A DNA stretch of 64,000 nt from Okapia johnstoni (taxonomy: Eukaryota; Chordata; Mammalia; Artiodactyla; Giraffidae). Each line of letters starts with the position of its first letter. Positions within the stretch are counted from its first letter, which is position 1. The translations under genes and the position numbers were made by a program. Location of the stretch: positions 71,320,001 through 71,384,000 of the forward strand of contig CM044319.1 of the NCBI GenBank assembly GCA_024291935.2, given 5' to 3'. The notes under the pieces are model-generated. The model had not been told where the DNA came from, did not search any database, and worked only from the letters and a program-made list of their open reading frames with translations. Below are positions 26,124-37,859 of this stretch, piece by piece.

Positions 26124-26526
26124 ATTAAGTTTTTGTTAAAGGGTCTAAATGATAAAGCATTCTACAACATCTCCTCTTTTAAATGCTCTAATTAGCAAAA
26201 CACAAGATTCTGTCTTAAACTCTAATGTCTTCTTGGGCTTGGCCTTCAAAGGGTAAGGTGAGGAAGGCTGAAAAATAGGAGTGGGTGGAACTGTGGCAAA
26301 TGCAGACACTCTTACAACTACAGGGAACAGGGGCCACTCAGATCCAAAAGTGTTACCCAGAGGCAGTGTGAGCTTAGGGTTGCCAGAGTTCAGTTTTCTT
26401 CATGGCATCAAGAATTCAGGATATATTGGTAAATATCCCACTTTTTAAACATTGGCTACACAAAGCCAAGCACACCTGTGGTCCAGTTACATTCTTTGGC
26501 TGGCAGTTTACCACATCTTGTTTATT

Positions 26527-26597
26527 GAGGAACTCCTAGATTTAAATTGAAAAAAAAATTAGATAAATAATGTTTTATATAAATCTAGGAGTTCCTC
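26527..26597. repeat. perfect 18-bp-arm inverted repeat (hairpin)
   Basis: GAGGAACTCCTAGATTTA at 26527..26544 is exactly reverse-complementary to 26580..26597, with a 35-nt A/T-rich loop. It is not part of a repeat I recognise; see findings. Confidence 0.9.
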
Positions 26598-26740
26598 TAT
26601 AATTATTCAGGCTTTACACCAATAACCATATTGATATTGTATCTCACTTATCAAGTCTTACTAGCTCTTCTACCTAGTGATAGAGAATGGAAAGGGAAGG
26701 TGAGGAAGTTTTATGATTTACAGAAAAGCAAAGAAGTAAA

Positions 26741-26957
26741 GGGGTTTTCCCAGATGGCACAGTGGTAAAGAATCTGTCTGCCAATGCAGGAGACATGGGT
26801 TTGATTCCTGGATTGGGAAGTTCCTCTGCAGGAAGAAATGGCAACTCACTTCAGTATTCTTGCCTGGAAAATCCCATGGACACAGGAGCCTGGCAGGCTA
26901 CTATCTGTGTGGTCGCAAGGAGCTGGACACAACTGAATGACTGAGCCTGCATGCATG
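26741..26957 (+). repeat. Bov-tA SINE with target-site duplication
   Basis: TTTTCCCAGATGGCACAGTG head, GGTTTGATTCCTGGATTGGG box-B region and A unit. Flanked by AAAGAAGTAAA (26730..26740) and AAAGAAATAAA (26958..26968). Confidence 0.93.
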
Positions 26958-26969
26958 AAAGAAATAAAA

Positions 26970-28649
26970 AAGCCCCAGTGTTCTGTGAAGAATGGAGTTG
27001 AGAAAGCAATGGATTCTACACCTCCTCTTCATTCATTTTGTGATCCCATTTGTTGTAATGGAGGTGAAATAAGCCTCTGGCTATAGAATGAAGTTTGGAA
27101 CGTGTGCTGCTGAAATATTACCAAGGTACACTATATGCTGACCACAGAAGTTACGTGTATTTTATATAGGTGAAAGCTAACCTGAAAGATGAAATGTATT
27201 AACTGGCTGTATATTACTGCGGTCTTGTTTACAGGAGTAACTTAATAGCACAAAGAAAACTAAAGGACAATGGAAGGTTAAATTGTGATTTAGATAAAGG
27301 GGACAAAAGTAGAAAAAAAAAGTTACAGTCAGGAATTATGATCCCAGACTTTATTGGTTCTAAATCAATCAGCCCAGTGGTAATATACATCTGATCCTTG
27401 GAGACTAGAGGCAGCAAAGGAAAAAGAAAAGTTTAATCTGTATATTAATAATTCTGAATGGGCTTTTGCTATGAAAAAAAAAACTGATTTCTATAAAACA
27501 AACAGAATTTCTTCTTTGGAAAGAAAGGAATTAATTGACTTTCAGGTCCCACTAGCACTGAAATCAACAGGTCAAAAAAATTCCTAAGAAGTCATTCTGT
27601 TAGTCAAACTTTCAAAAGAAAGAAATCCCAAGAAATGACATTAGACAGCTAGTATACTTTCAGCCAGGGGTGGGGTGTAGATGAAATTTTAGTTGTCCAT
27701 TGCTTTTTCTCCTGCTCTAAAAAAATGCCAGGTAATAATCTGGGGATCAAACTATGAACCAAAATTTGATCTCTCCTCTATAACTAGGATGCAAGAATCT
27801 TGAGACTTGTGCTCTTTCCTCTCACTCCATATCTCAGGTTATTTTTATTTATTTATTTATATTTCGAAAGTGCTGTGGTTTCCCTCTCTTGTCCATTGTG
27901 GAGGGCTGTGGTTATAGTGAGGGCTTCTGCATCCAATCTTCATCCCTAGTAGCGAATGTTGTTACCACTTCTGAGTAGACATTAGAGCCATTTCAATGGG
28001 GTTCTATGCAGCCTCTGTTTGCCATAGACTAGTTTGTGATCCTAAAACCCATACTTGTTTATTTTATTTTATGGTTTTATTTTTACTCTACTTAGAAAAG
28101 TTGGAGAAGAATGAAGATTCATCTAATGCAATACCCAGGGGCAATAAAACAATGGATGATGTCTAAAACTAACAAAACAAGTAATAATCACATTCAAGAC
28201 ATATTCAAACATATATTGATAACCATCAGAATAGATAAGTTAGAGTAGGCAAGGCAGGGGTTACTGGTTTTTACAATGTCAATGTATTACTTTTTAGACC
28301 CATACACAGAGAAAAAAGCAAGTTGAAACAATTCAATAATAGCTCTATATAATGGAGATTCCTGAGGCCAGGATAACATGCTATCAAGATCACAGTGGCA
28401 GGTGGCTCTTGAGTTGTATTAATAATTCTGTGTTGCTTTGAAACCTCTGAGATACTGCATCTTGAAAGATAAAAAATAAAAAGAAAGAAATCCAACAGGG
28501 ATCAATTCCATGGCACGCTCTGCATTTACGTCAATGTTTGTTACAGGAAATATTTATTATTCTTCCTATTTCATATATTGCCTTTCTTCAAAGGAATTCC
28601 GTGTGCTTCCCTGTGCTATCAAATCTACTTTTACAATTCAGTGAAGATT
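26970..28649. other. unassigned intronic DNA
   Basis: AT-rich with a (TTTA)n run at 27841..27866. The part 27850..28060 is moderately GC-rich but was not recognised. Confidence 0.55.
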
Positions 28650-28718
28650 GGGTGAAGGACACTGCAGTCCATGGTGTCGCAAAGAGTTAGACTCTACTTA
28701 GCAACTAAACGACATCAG
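28650..28718 (+). repeat. Bov-A/BovB 3' terminal fragment
   Basis: GAAGGACACTGCAGTCCATG then GTGTCGCAAAGAGTTAGAC and GCAACTAAACGAC match the shared 3' end of Bov-A and BovB elements. Confidence 0.7.
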
Positions 28719-29328
28719 TGGAGATTTTTAATAACATCAATATTTAAACAAATTTTTTTCTGGGACATTTTTGCTTTGACTATATGTTGCTGTTCCTATC
28801 CTAAAACTGTGAAATTCAAGGCATGTGGAAGTTAATTAACTTAGTGCTTCATGAAAGGACAGTGAACTATGTCTCAATTCCTTTGAGTAACATTGCCACT
28901 TGTGTCTCCTATTTTTATAAATCTGACATACTTAATAATACAATGCTATAACTATTCTCAAAATTAATTCATGAATAAACCTCAGAATCTTAAATTAGTA
29001 ATTCTTGTTTAATTAGAGAATTTGTCAATAATATACAATATATAATACACATATTAAAATATAAATATAATATACAAAAACATAATATGTAAAAAATATA
29101 ATATATAATATGTTTGTGAGAGTATTAGGGATTTTCAAAATATTTAGCACTGCTGGACTAATAAACTGTAGTGTAATATATATGCTAAGTAGTATACAGC
29201 TATTGTAAATATGTTTTAAAATAGTTTTAAAATATGAGAATGATTTCACCAATAAAAAGTAAGAGATATTTAAATGTAGCTTCAGTGCAATTAAAATATG
29301 ATTTAGGCATATATATTCATAATGCATT
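28719..29328. other. unassigned intronic DNA, TA-rich
   Basis: Ends in a very AT-rich stretch (29030..29110 and on) with repeated ATATAAT units. No gene. The 100-codon minus frame at 29025..29327 is an artefact of AT-rich low-complexity sequence. Confidence 0.6.
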
Positions 29329-29336
29329 CATGTAAT

Positions 29337-29548
29337 GAGTGAAAGAGTGAGTTAGTTGCCCAGTTGTATCTGACTCTTTGCAACCCCATGGACTTTTAGC
29401 CCCCCAGGTTCCTCTGTCCATGGAATTCTCCAGGCAAGAATACAGGAGTGAGTAGTCATCCCCTTCTGCAGAGGATCTCCCCAACCCAGGGATCGAACCC
29501 AGGTCTCCTGAATATTCTTTACCATTTGAGCCACCAGGGAAGACCATA
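29337..29548 (-). repeat. Bov-tA SINE
   Basis: Reversed A unit and tRNA-type head ending TGAGCCACCAGGGAAGACC. Flanked by an 8-bp duplication CATGTAAT (29329..29336 and 29549..29556). Confidence 0.92.
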
Positions 29549-29556
29549 CATGTAAT

Positions 29557-30184
29557 ACTGAAACAAAATATCCTACTAATGATGTTAGTAAAACAAAGCT
29601 TCACTTCATTCTTCGGGAAAAATGTATACTACTACTTTATAGCATTATATAAGGGTAAATAAGATGATATGAAAATATCATAATTACTGTTAAACAATAA
29701 GGGATGTGTTTGCATAAAACTACTGCAAGCATGATAATATATAGCTTATAATTACATCATATAAATAACATATACAAAATATAGAAGACACTAAGATTAA
29801 ATCTTTAAAATTATAGGTAATTACCCAGAAAATAAATAGAATAATAAAGCAGTATTAACATGAAAACCTCAAAACAGACAGAAACTCACTCATCTGGTGA
29901 ATCCTGATCTGTGAGTTGGATGTTTGCATTACCTGAGTTAACAAATAATTAAATCAATTTAAAGGTTTCTGAACAATGTTCCAGCATTATAAGTATCAGA
30001 GTACAGTGACGGTAATTTCTAGAGCCTGTGCACACAAACATTAAACCACAGGACTTTCATCAATTATATATTCACATCCATGAATATATAAATTGTGATT
30101 AAACATACCGCAGGTAGTATGACTATGCATCCGATATCCACAGTCAGTTAATATCTATTTGTCCAGAATAATTATAGGTAGGGC
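29557..30184. other. unassigned intronic DNA
   Basis: AT-rich, no recognised element. Confidence 0.6.
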
Positions 30185-30300
30185 CTCTTTTTAACCCTCA
30201 CAATAGCCTGTATGGTGATATTATTTTACAAGGGATGAGATATTTTCTACATGGACTGTCTTCACAAATGGTAAAGTTAAAATCAAAGCTTAAATACTTT
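30185..30300 (+). repeat. MIR SINE fragment (weak)
   Basis: TTTAACCCTCACAATAGCCT followed by ATTATTTTACAAGGGATGAG resembles the MIR region TTAATCCTCACAACAACCCT...ATTTTACAGATGAGG. Low-complexity divergence leaves this uncertain. Confidence 0.45.
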
Positions 30301-31826
30301 ATAAATTTCAAAAATGCAAGTTTCTGGTAAAGAAAAATAAAAAAAAAATTTAATTATCAAAACATTTTTATAACACTAAATATGTTTTTCACAAAAACAA
30401 CTTTACTACATAAAGAAAAGCTCATTTGACTTTCCTCAGATGTGAGGTTTGCCAAAAACATAATAAAGTGTTTTGCCAAAAAAGTTCAGCAATTTGCTTC
30501 TTCTCAGGAAAGTGAAATAAAAAAACAATCAATCAAATTTCTAGAGATTGCTAAAACTGTTAAGAAATATAAAGAGAATTTTTCCTGTCTGGAATTTCAA
30601 CTCTTCTAATATTCCATTTTCAAAAGATTTCATTATTGTGACAAGTTCTACTGGAAAATGTTTAATTCACTGCACATAGCAAACAACTAAATTTCTGTAT
30701 TTTTGCTTAGGGTGTATAAATCTGCTAAAAATGTAAAAATTCTATTTCAGTCTTCATAAAATACTGTTATGATATAAAGATATCTTAATGTGTATTATTT
30801 ATAAAGAAATATTGATAAATGTTTCTAAAATTAAAAAAATTGTATATTTTTTAAAATTTGTCAAACATGTTTGTGATATTGGAAAATAAAGTTATACATC
30901 TCAACTAGTTTTGAATAACATAATAATATAAAACTAATTGATCATCACCAACAACAAGCACCACCACTCATAAAACACACAGAACTCTCCTGAAAAAAAT
31001 AATCAAGTTGAGATTTCACATAAAAAAAAAAAATTGAGATCAGTATTTAACATTTACTTCCCCTATTTGTGGAAACATTGTCAATAATTAGCAAGTAATG
31101 GAACTGGAAATGCTAAGTTCCCAGGAGTACTATTTTCTAGATGATATGCAAAACTCCAGGCTTGACCATAAGTGGCCATTAAAAATCCCAAGGCACCTTT
31201 CAGGGAAAGTAGCAGTGTTAGCCTCAATGTCTGGCTTGATTCCAACTAACTAATTACACTCAGCCTGCATGGATAATTGTAGATTGTTTTAATGTGAGAA
31301 TGCAGTTTCCTGGTTGGATTATAGTGTTTAGGTCTTTGAAAAGTCTCACAAAGTTACAGGGGAAATTCTTATGCCCAATCATTTATTTTAAACATACATG
31401 AAGACCCAGGGTCTGCCTAGCATCTATCTCAAGACTTTACATAATTAGAGTCCTGGACTACACTGATACTGAGTATATATATATGTGTATATATATATAT
31501 ATATATATCTCAATAGATTTAGGCAGGACCACAGGGAAGATATCGGAAACCTTTCTAATTTGGAGCCTCAACAGAGCATGGTACCTCCTTGTGAATGGTA
31601 GGGGATCTTGTTATAGGGGAGCGGTTGTAATACCTTTAGTGAACCTCTCTTAGGCATAGTTGTGATACATCTGATTCTTACTCTACTCAATAGCAAATAG
31701 TAAATATATACATATATATACAAAATAAGTTTTTATTTTCCAGGACAAAACTTTGAACAACTATTGTAAATTTATACTTTCACCTTCTGAGGCTGTAGCA
31801 GTGATTGCTGTCTCCCCTAATTCTTT
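30301..31826. other. unassigned intronic DNA with a TA microsatellite
   Basis: AT-rich. A (TA)n tract with one GTG interruption lies at 31473..31508 and a smaller one near 31704..31722. No exon or named repeat. Confidence 0.6.
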
Positions 31827-31841
31827 CCCTCTCTTTTTCCC

Positions 31842-31980
31842 TTTTTTAAAATGTTTGATTATTTATTTACTTAATTTTGTGCCACTCAGCATGCGGGGTC
31901 TTAGTTCCCTACAGGGATCTAACCCACACCCCCTGCATTGGAAGCAAGGAGTCTTAACCATTGGACTGCCAGGTAAGCCC
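31842..31980 (-). repeat. CHR-2-type SINE with target-site duplication
   Basis: In reverse it reads as a cetartiodactyl CHR SINE: A/T-rich tail side, CAGCATGCGGGGTCTTAGTT, CCCTACAGGGATCTAACCC and the head GTCTTAACCATTGGACTGCC. Flanked by a perfect 15-bp duplication CCCTCTCTTTTTCCC (31827..31841 and 31981..31995). Confidence 0.88.
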
Positions 31981-32034
31981 CCCTCTCTTTTTCCCAAGGT
32001 AAAGGAGATCCGTTAGCCATATATTTACGAAATT

Positions 32035-32410
32035 AAAGACTGTATTTTCCAGTGTTCCTTGCAGCTCAATGTGGCCATGCAACAAAGTCTGGACCAAGTG
32101 GTCAGAAGTGTATCACTTCTGAGTCTGTTTTTAAGTTTAAGAGCCTATATATTTCCTCTTTCATTCTTCCTCGAGGGTACATGATTAACAGTCATTCTCA
32201 ACTGTATATATAAGAACAACACCCAATGGGATGGTAGCAGCATGAGATGGAAAGTATCTGGGTTTCACCAACATTGTAGAAACAGTGTATCAGCTGTAAA
32301 CTCTTGTAGGACGAATGTCTTTTGGTCCCTTTAGGTGAGAGTTAAAAAGTTTTATTTTGTTTCAGCTATTATTCTTAATATGGTTGTCTCTTAGTTGAGT
32401 ATGTATCTTA
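32035..32410 (+). repeat. ancient interspersed repeat, LTR-like, family unassigned
   Basis: TTTTCCAGTGTTCCTTGCAG, GTGGCCATGCAACAAAGTCT, CAGAAGTGTATCACTTCTG and a later AAAGTTTTATTTTGTTTCAG resemble a common old mammalian element that I remember but cannot name securely. Confidence 0.45.
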
Positions 32411-32584
32411 ATAAAAGAACATTACACATTATATATCTCTTCCTATCTTTTCCATTAAAGAATATTCCCTAATAGCTAGCTTCCTCATTTTTCAAAATTC
32501 TTATCACACTGAAACAAAAATCAATATCTTAGGATAAATATAGACTGTATGAAGCATATGCCTAGTACTCCATTTCAGAACCAT

Positions 32585-33775
32585 ATTTACCTTCATTCAT
32601 TTAATTCACACAACTGTTACATTAGCTGGATACTATTAGTACCCTCATTTCATGGATAAATAAGTAGAGAGATAAGCTTGACCAAGACCAGGCACTTTTT
32701 TTTTTTTTTTGATTTTCCATGACACTGCTCTAAGTATTGCTTTTGTTTTGTTTTGTTTTTTAATAAATTTATTTATTTTAGTTGGGGACTAATTACTTTA
32801 CAATATTGTAGTGGTTTTTGCCATACACTGACATGAATCAGCCATGGGTTTACATGTGTTCCCCATCCTGAACCCCTTTCCCACCTCCCTCCCCATCCCA
32901 TCCCTCTGGGTCATCCCATTGCCCCAGCCCTGAGCATCAGTCTCATGCATCGAAACTGGAATGGTGTTCTGTTTCACATATGATAATATACATGTTTCAG
33001 TGCTATTCTCTCAGAACGTCCCACCCTCACCTTCTCCCTCAGAGTCCATAAGACTGTTCTATGCATCTGTGTCTCTTATTCTGTCTAGCATATAGTGTTA
33101 TCGTTACCATCTTTCAAATTCCATATATATGCATTAGTATACTGTATTGGTGTTTTTCTTTCTGGCTTACTTCACTCTGTATAATGGGCTCCAGTTTCAT
33201 CCATCTCAATGGAACTGATTCAAATGTATTTTTTTTAATGGCTGAGTAGTATTCCATTGTGTATATGTACCACAGCTTCCTTATCCATTCATCTGCTGAT
33301 GGACATCTAGGTTGCTTCCATGTCCTGGCTATTGTAAACAGTGCTGCGATGAACATTGGGGTACATGTGTCTCTTTCAATTCTGGTTTTCTCGGTGTGTA
33401 TGCCCAGCAGTGGGATTGCTGGGTCATATGGCAGTTCTATTCCCAGCTTTTTAAGGAATCTCCACACTCTTCTCCATAGTGGCTGTACTAGTTTGCATTC
33501 CCACCAACAGTGTAAGAGGGTTCGCTTTTCTCCACACCCTCTCCAGCATTTATTGCTTGAAGACTTTTGGATAGCAGCCATTCTGACTGGTGTGTAATGG
33601 TACCTCATTGTGGTTTTGATTTGCATTTCTCTAATAATGAGTGATGTTGAGCATCTTTTCATGTGTTTGTTAGCCATCTGTATGTCTTCTTTGGAGAAAT
33701 GTCTGTTTAGTTCTTTGGCCCATTTTTTGATTGGAAGACCAGGCACTCTTAAATGACAGATGTGAAGCACAGCCT
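32585..33775 (+). repeat. MIR SINE split by the young L1
   Basis: TTTAATTCACACAACTGTTA, GGATACTATTAGTACCCTCA and TTTCATGGATAAATAAGTAG follow MIR in the plus sense up to 32696. The right flank after 33747 (TTAAATGACAGATGTGAAGC) may be its continuation. The element was in place before the L1 landed. Confidence 0.65.
32697..33734 (-). mobile_element. 5'-truncated young artiodactyl L1 with target-site duplication
   Basis: The minus strand runs from ORF2 (5' truncation at 33734) through the stop near 33114 into the 3' UTR and a poly-A tail (T15 on plus, 32696..32710). The open C-terminal part of ORF2, about 207 codons, is uninterrupted and shows typical segments ([49 protein letters not shown]). 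A perfect 13-bp duplication AAGACCAGGCACT flanks it (32684..32696, 33735..33747). Intact frame and perfect duplication mark this as one of the youngest insertions here. The open frame continues past 33734 into unrelated flanking DNA only by chance. Between the L1's own A-rich end (32741..32761) and the poly-A lie 30 non-L1 bases. Confidence 0.95.
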
Positions 33776-34861
33776 CACACAGTCTACCTGTAGGAGTCCT
33801 AAATCCATATGACAACAGTGGGGAGGCAGGTAACGCAAATGAGAAAAATGTGTGCATGGTACTGTGACAAACTGGAGACCACATGCCTCATCTCAAAGTT
33901 GAAATTGTTTCATAGTTCCAGCGATGTTTACTGGAATGTGGACACAAGTTTGACTAAGCCTCAGAACTGTTTTTATTCCAAAGAAACTAGAAATTCCTAC
34001 ATCTAACTAGTAGGAAAAAATTTAGACGATTAGGAGACACTGTACAGGACAAAACATATCTGTGGCCTATCAGCAGAGACACTGTAACACATACAGATAT
34101 GATAAACACAGTCTCTACCATCTGTCTAATGGCAAAATCAGATACAGTGCGGTAAGAGCTAAAACAGGGCAGTTTGAGAATACAGAGGAGGGCCATCTGT
34201 AGTCTGGCACTGTTCAGATACCAGGAGATGTCTCGGCTGAGTTGTGAATTACTAGTACTTGTTACTAGAGGAATGTGGGGGTTGGGGCAGAAGTATATTC
34301 CAATAAAAGAAAATACTAGTTAAAAATAGTTTCTCAATGATTAAAAGCCAATTTTTTTATTTTTTTGAACTACTCTGAAATAAGGATGAAATAAAGACAA
34401 TCTTTCTTTTAATTCAGGATAATATATGCAACTTTTGAAAAAAAATGAGAATTCAGATATCATATTTTAGATTAAAAGTGCTAAAGCTAAACTATATTTT
34501 ACATTAACTTGAATAACTAACAATTTATGAAAAAGAACACTGAATGTGTTACTTAATGTATTCCATGGGATCATGATGAAGACAAGTCATGTCAGAGGTG
34601 ATGTGCTCAGTTCTCTTGTAGGTGGGAGGGGAGTAGGGCCATGAAGAGAACAAAAAGTGAAGAATATAATTCTTATCTCTAGCTGAACATTTCTCCATGT
34701 GTGTTTATAAAATGTCTGCTCAAAAATTAGTGATATAGCTTCAACTTTTAAAAAGTACTATTTAAACTTTATTATTTTCTCTCTTTTTCATCAAGTTTGA
34801 ATGTGAAGAATAATATTAGCTTTTAAAAGCCTGATTTTCAGTATTACATCAAGATGCTATT
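33776..34861. other. unassigned intronic DNA
   Basis: No recognised element. The 69-codon frame at 33987..34196 has no recognisable content. Confidence 0.6.
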
Positions 34862-36170
34862 GTCCGACTCTGCAACACCACGTACTGCAGCATGCCTTCC
34901 CTATCCTTCACTATCTCTTGGAGTTTGCTCAAACTCATGTCTGTTGAGTCATTGATACCATCCAACTGTCTCATCCTCTGTCACCCACTTCTCCTCCTGC
35001 CCTCAATCTTTCCCAGAATCAGGGTCTTTCCCAATGAGTTGGCTCTTCGTATCAGGTGGCCAAACTGTTAGAACTTCATCTTCAACATCAGTCCTTCCAA
35101 TGAATAATCAGGACTGATTTCCTTTAGGATTGACAGGTTTGATCTCCTTGCAGTCCAAGGGACTCTCAAGAGTCTTCTCCAGCACAACATGTGAAAGCAC
35201 CAATTCTTTGGTGTTCAGCTTTCTTTATGGTCCTACACTCACATCTGTACATGACTACCTGAAAAGCCATAGCTTTGACTATAAGGACCTTTGAGGGCAA
35301 AGTGATGTCTCTGCTTTTTAATATGCTGTTGAGGTTTGTCATAGCTTTCCTTCCAGGAAGCAAGCATCTTTTAATTTCATGGCTGCAGTCATTGTCCTCA
35401 ATGATTCTGAAGAACAAGAAAATAAAACTTGCCACTGCTTCCACTTATTTTCCTTCTATTTGCCATGAAGTGATGGAACTGGATGCCATGATGTTAGTTT
35501 TTTGAATCTTGAGTTTCAAGCCAGCTTTTTAGCTATCCTCTTTCACCCTCATCAAGAGTCTCTTTCATTCTCTTCACTTTCTGCCATTAGAGTTGTATCA
35601 TCTGCGTATCTGAGGTTGTTGCTATTTCTCTTGCAATATTGATTCCCGTTTGGGATTCATCCATCCTAGCATTTCAGATGATGTACTCTGCATAGAAGTT
35701 AAATAATCAGAGTGACAATATACAGCCTTGATGTATTCCTTTCCCAATTTTAACCAGCCCATTGTTCCATGTCCAGCTCTAACTGTGGCTTTTTGACCTG
35801 CATGCAGGTTTCTCAGGAGATAGGTTAGGTAATCTAGTATTTCCATCTCTTTAAGAATTTTCCACAGTTTGTTGTGATCCATACAGTCAAAGGCTTTAGC
35901 ACAGTCAGTGAAGCAGAAGTAGATATTTTTGGGGATTTCTTTGCTTTTTTTATTAATTAATTTTTTATTGAAAGATAATTGCTTTACAGAATTTTGCTGT
36001 TTTCTGTCAAACCTCAACATAAATCAGCCAGATCCAACAGATGTTGGCAATTTGATCTCTGGGTTCTCTGCCTTTTCTGAATCCAGGTTTTACACCTGGA
36101 AGTTCCTGGTTCATGTACTGTTCGTGTCTTGCTTGAAGGATTTTGAGCATTACCTTGCTAGCCTTTGAAA
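34862..36170 (-). pseudogene. BovB LINE 3' part, interrupted by an L1 tail
   Basis: Reversed BovB ORF2 and 3' region, lacking the extreme CTGAA terminus. The catalytic YADD codons are intact on minus at 35597..35608, but the frame is broken elsewhere. Open pieces lie at 35166..35444, 35622..36020 and 36007..36213. At 35945..36029 a foreign L1 3'-end piece interrupts it, after which BovB resumes (CAACAGATGTTGGCAATTTG). It ends at about 36170 against an opposite-sense BovB end. Confidence 0.92.
35945..36029 (-). repeat. L1 3'-end fragment inside BovB
   Basis: TTTTTTATTGAAAGATAATT GCTTTACAGAATTTTGCTG and CAACATAAATCAGCCA are the reversed terminal bases of a bovid L1, inserted into the BovB copy. 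Only about 80 bp are present, a strongly 5'-truncated insertion. Confidence 0.85.
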
Positions 36171-36362
36171 TACCCTGATGCTGGGAAAGTTTGAGGGCAA
36201 GAGAAGAAGACAACAGAGAATGAGATGGTTGGATGGCATCACTGACTCAATGGACATGAGTTTTAGCAAACTCAGGGAGACAGTGAAGGACAGGGAAGAA
36301 TGGCATGCTGCAATTCATGGGGTTGCAGAGTCAGACACGATGTAGCGACTGAATAACAGCAA
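36171..36362 (+). repeat. BovB LINE 3' end, sense copy
   Basis: ACCCTGATGCTGGGAAAGTT, then GATGGTTGGATGGCATCACT and CATGGGGTTGCAGAGTCAGA, is the BovB 3' end in plus sense. It abuts the reversed copy at 36170, giving an inverted pair that shares about 190 bp with 34862 onward. Confidence 0.9.
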
Positions 36363-36464
36363 ATAAGTTTTAAACATTACTTAAATCTTCCCTTGTTATT
36401 ATTTGCCCGTGGCCCAGAATACAATTGTGATTATTCAGATGAAATCATTTTTAAATTAACTCAA

Positions 36465-37345
36465 TTATTATTTATTAGCAACTGAGAAAAATTTAATGAT
36501 TGTCCACTGTGTGAAGCACCTTGTCCAAAGAGCTAGAGATATAAAAATGAAATGGCAGGGTCTCTCAGCACAAGGCAAACCTTCCTTAAGTAAAGAAAAA
36601 GATAAAAATATGTTACCACAAAGACACATTATAATGGAAATGGACAAAGTGCATAGGGAAAAAGACTGACGTCTGCCAAGGGGAATTAGGGAAAGCTTTG
36701 GTGTGAAGCTTGAAGAAAAAACAGGCATTTGGCACAGGGAGTGCTAGGAAACGAGTGTTCTGGGAAGGTGCCCAGCATTTGCAGGGAATGGAGGTGTGAA
36801 AAGTGGTAATAACTAGTAACCACTTAAAGTAGCTCTGTGTCTCTAGAGTACGTATAGCATGAATGAGGCAAGGGCAGATGGATGGAGGATGGAGCAGACT
36901 GGTAGGAGGACTTTCACAAAATTCTCAATTGTTTTCATAGGTATGACAGATAGTTTAGGTATAACGTACATCAAATAATTCTGAGTAAAAAATTTTTGAA
37001 GCAATACTGAGAATACTTTGGGAAAAACTAGAGGCCAAAAGGACAATAAGGAAAATATTGCAGTAGCCTGGGAGAGGACAATGTTTGAACTAGGCTTGTG
37101 TTGTAAGAACAGTGAGTAGATATGAAATGGAAATAGAAAACGTTTTCATTGGTTTTAGATGTGGGTGATAAAGGAGACAATAATAAATTCCCTATTTCTC
37201 ACTTCAATAAATGAATAAAAACTGAACACTGGGGCAGATGAACCCAACCAGTTTGAGAAGAGAGATGCTGAGTTGACTATTAAGTCTAGTTTGAGGTGCT
37301 TGTGGGAAATATTCCACATTTGAGTCATTTAGCATCATTCTTATA
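36465..37345 (-). repeat. L2 LINE 3' part
   Basis: Follows reversed L2 over about 880 bp: the 3' end (GATTGTCCACTGTGTGAAGC), GGGAAAGCTTTGGTGTGAAG, GGGAAGGTGCCCAGCATTTG, TTGCAGTAGCCTGGGAGAGG and AGTTTGAGGTGCTTGTGGGA. The last two segments lie in the reverse-transcriptase coding part on the minus strand, which carries many disruptions. Confidence 0.78.
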
Positions 37346-37859
37346 ATTAATTGAGTAGGGGATATAAACAGGGAATTCAAAAGCAGATATTTACAACTCA
37401 TAAATACATTTGAAAAAGTGTTCAACTTTTTAATAATCAATGAAACAACAAAGAAAAATAGGTGCTAGTTTATTCGTACTTAATAGCAGCAGTGACAACT
37501 AGGAATTAAAAGACTTGTCATGCTGGCGCAAGTGGAATGGAATAGTGCATATTACTACAACTGGTAGTGCTGAAATGACTTTCAGGAGTTACGTAATTAT
37601 CTATACACTTTAATTGAACAATGTATTTTCTGAGGAGCTATCCTAGCGAAAAATGTAGAAAGAAAACTATGTGCAAAAAGATGTTCATTGATATATTCTG
37701 CATGTAATACAACAAACCAAAATGTACATAAATGTCTAGTTAGGAAGAGCTATAGAAAATATATCATGATTATTTTTATAGCTGTAGTATAATAATACAT
37801 AACTACAGTTGTATTCAATTGAATTGTTAGCTCAAATTATTTATCCCTTTGTACATCCA
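37346..37859. other. unassigned intronic DNA
   Basis: Contains small L1/L2-like hints but nothing assignable. Confidence 0.5.

Noticed and set aside
29870..29945. Possible extra ERBB4 exon with AG/GT-like borders
   Set aside because: Translation on the minus strand shows no ErbB-like cysteine pattern and no convincing pyrimidine tract.
33114..33884. 256-codon open frame, the longest in the window, as a gene
   Set aside because: It is the C-terminus of L1 ORF2 extended by chance beyond the 5' truncation at 33734 into flanking DNA.
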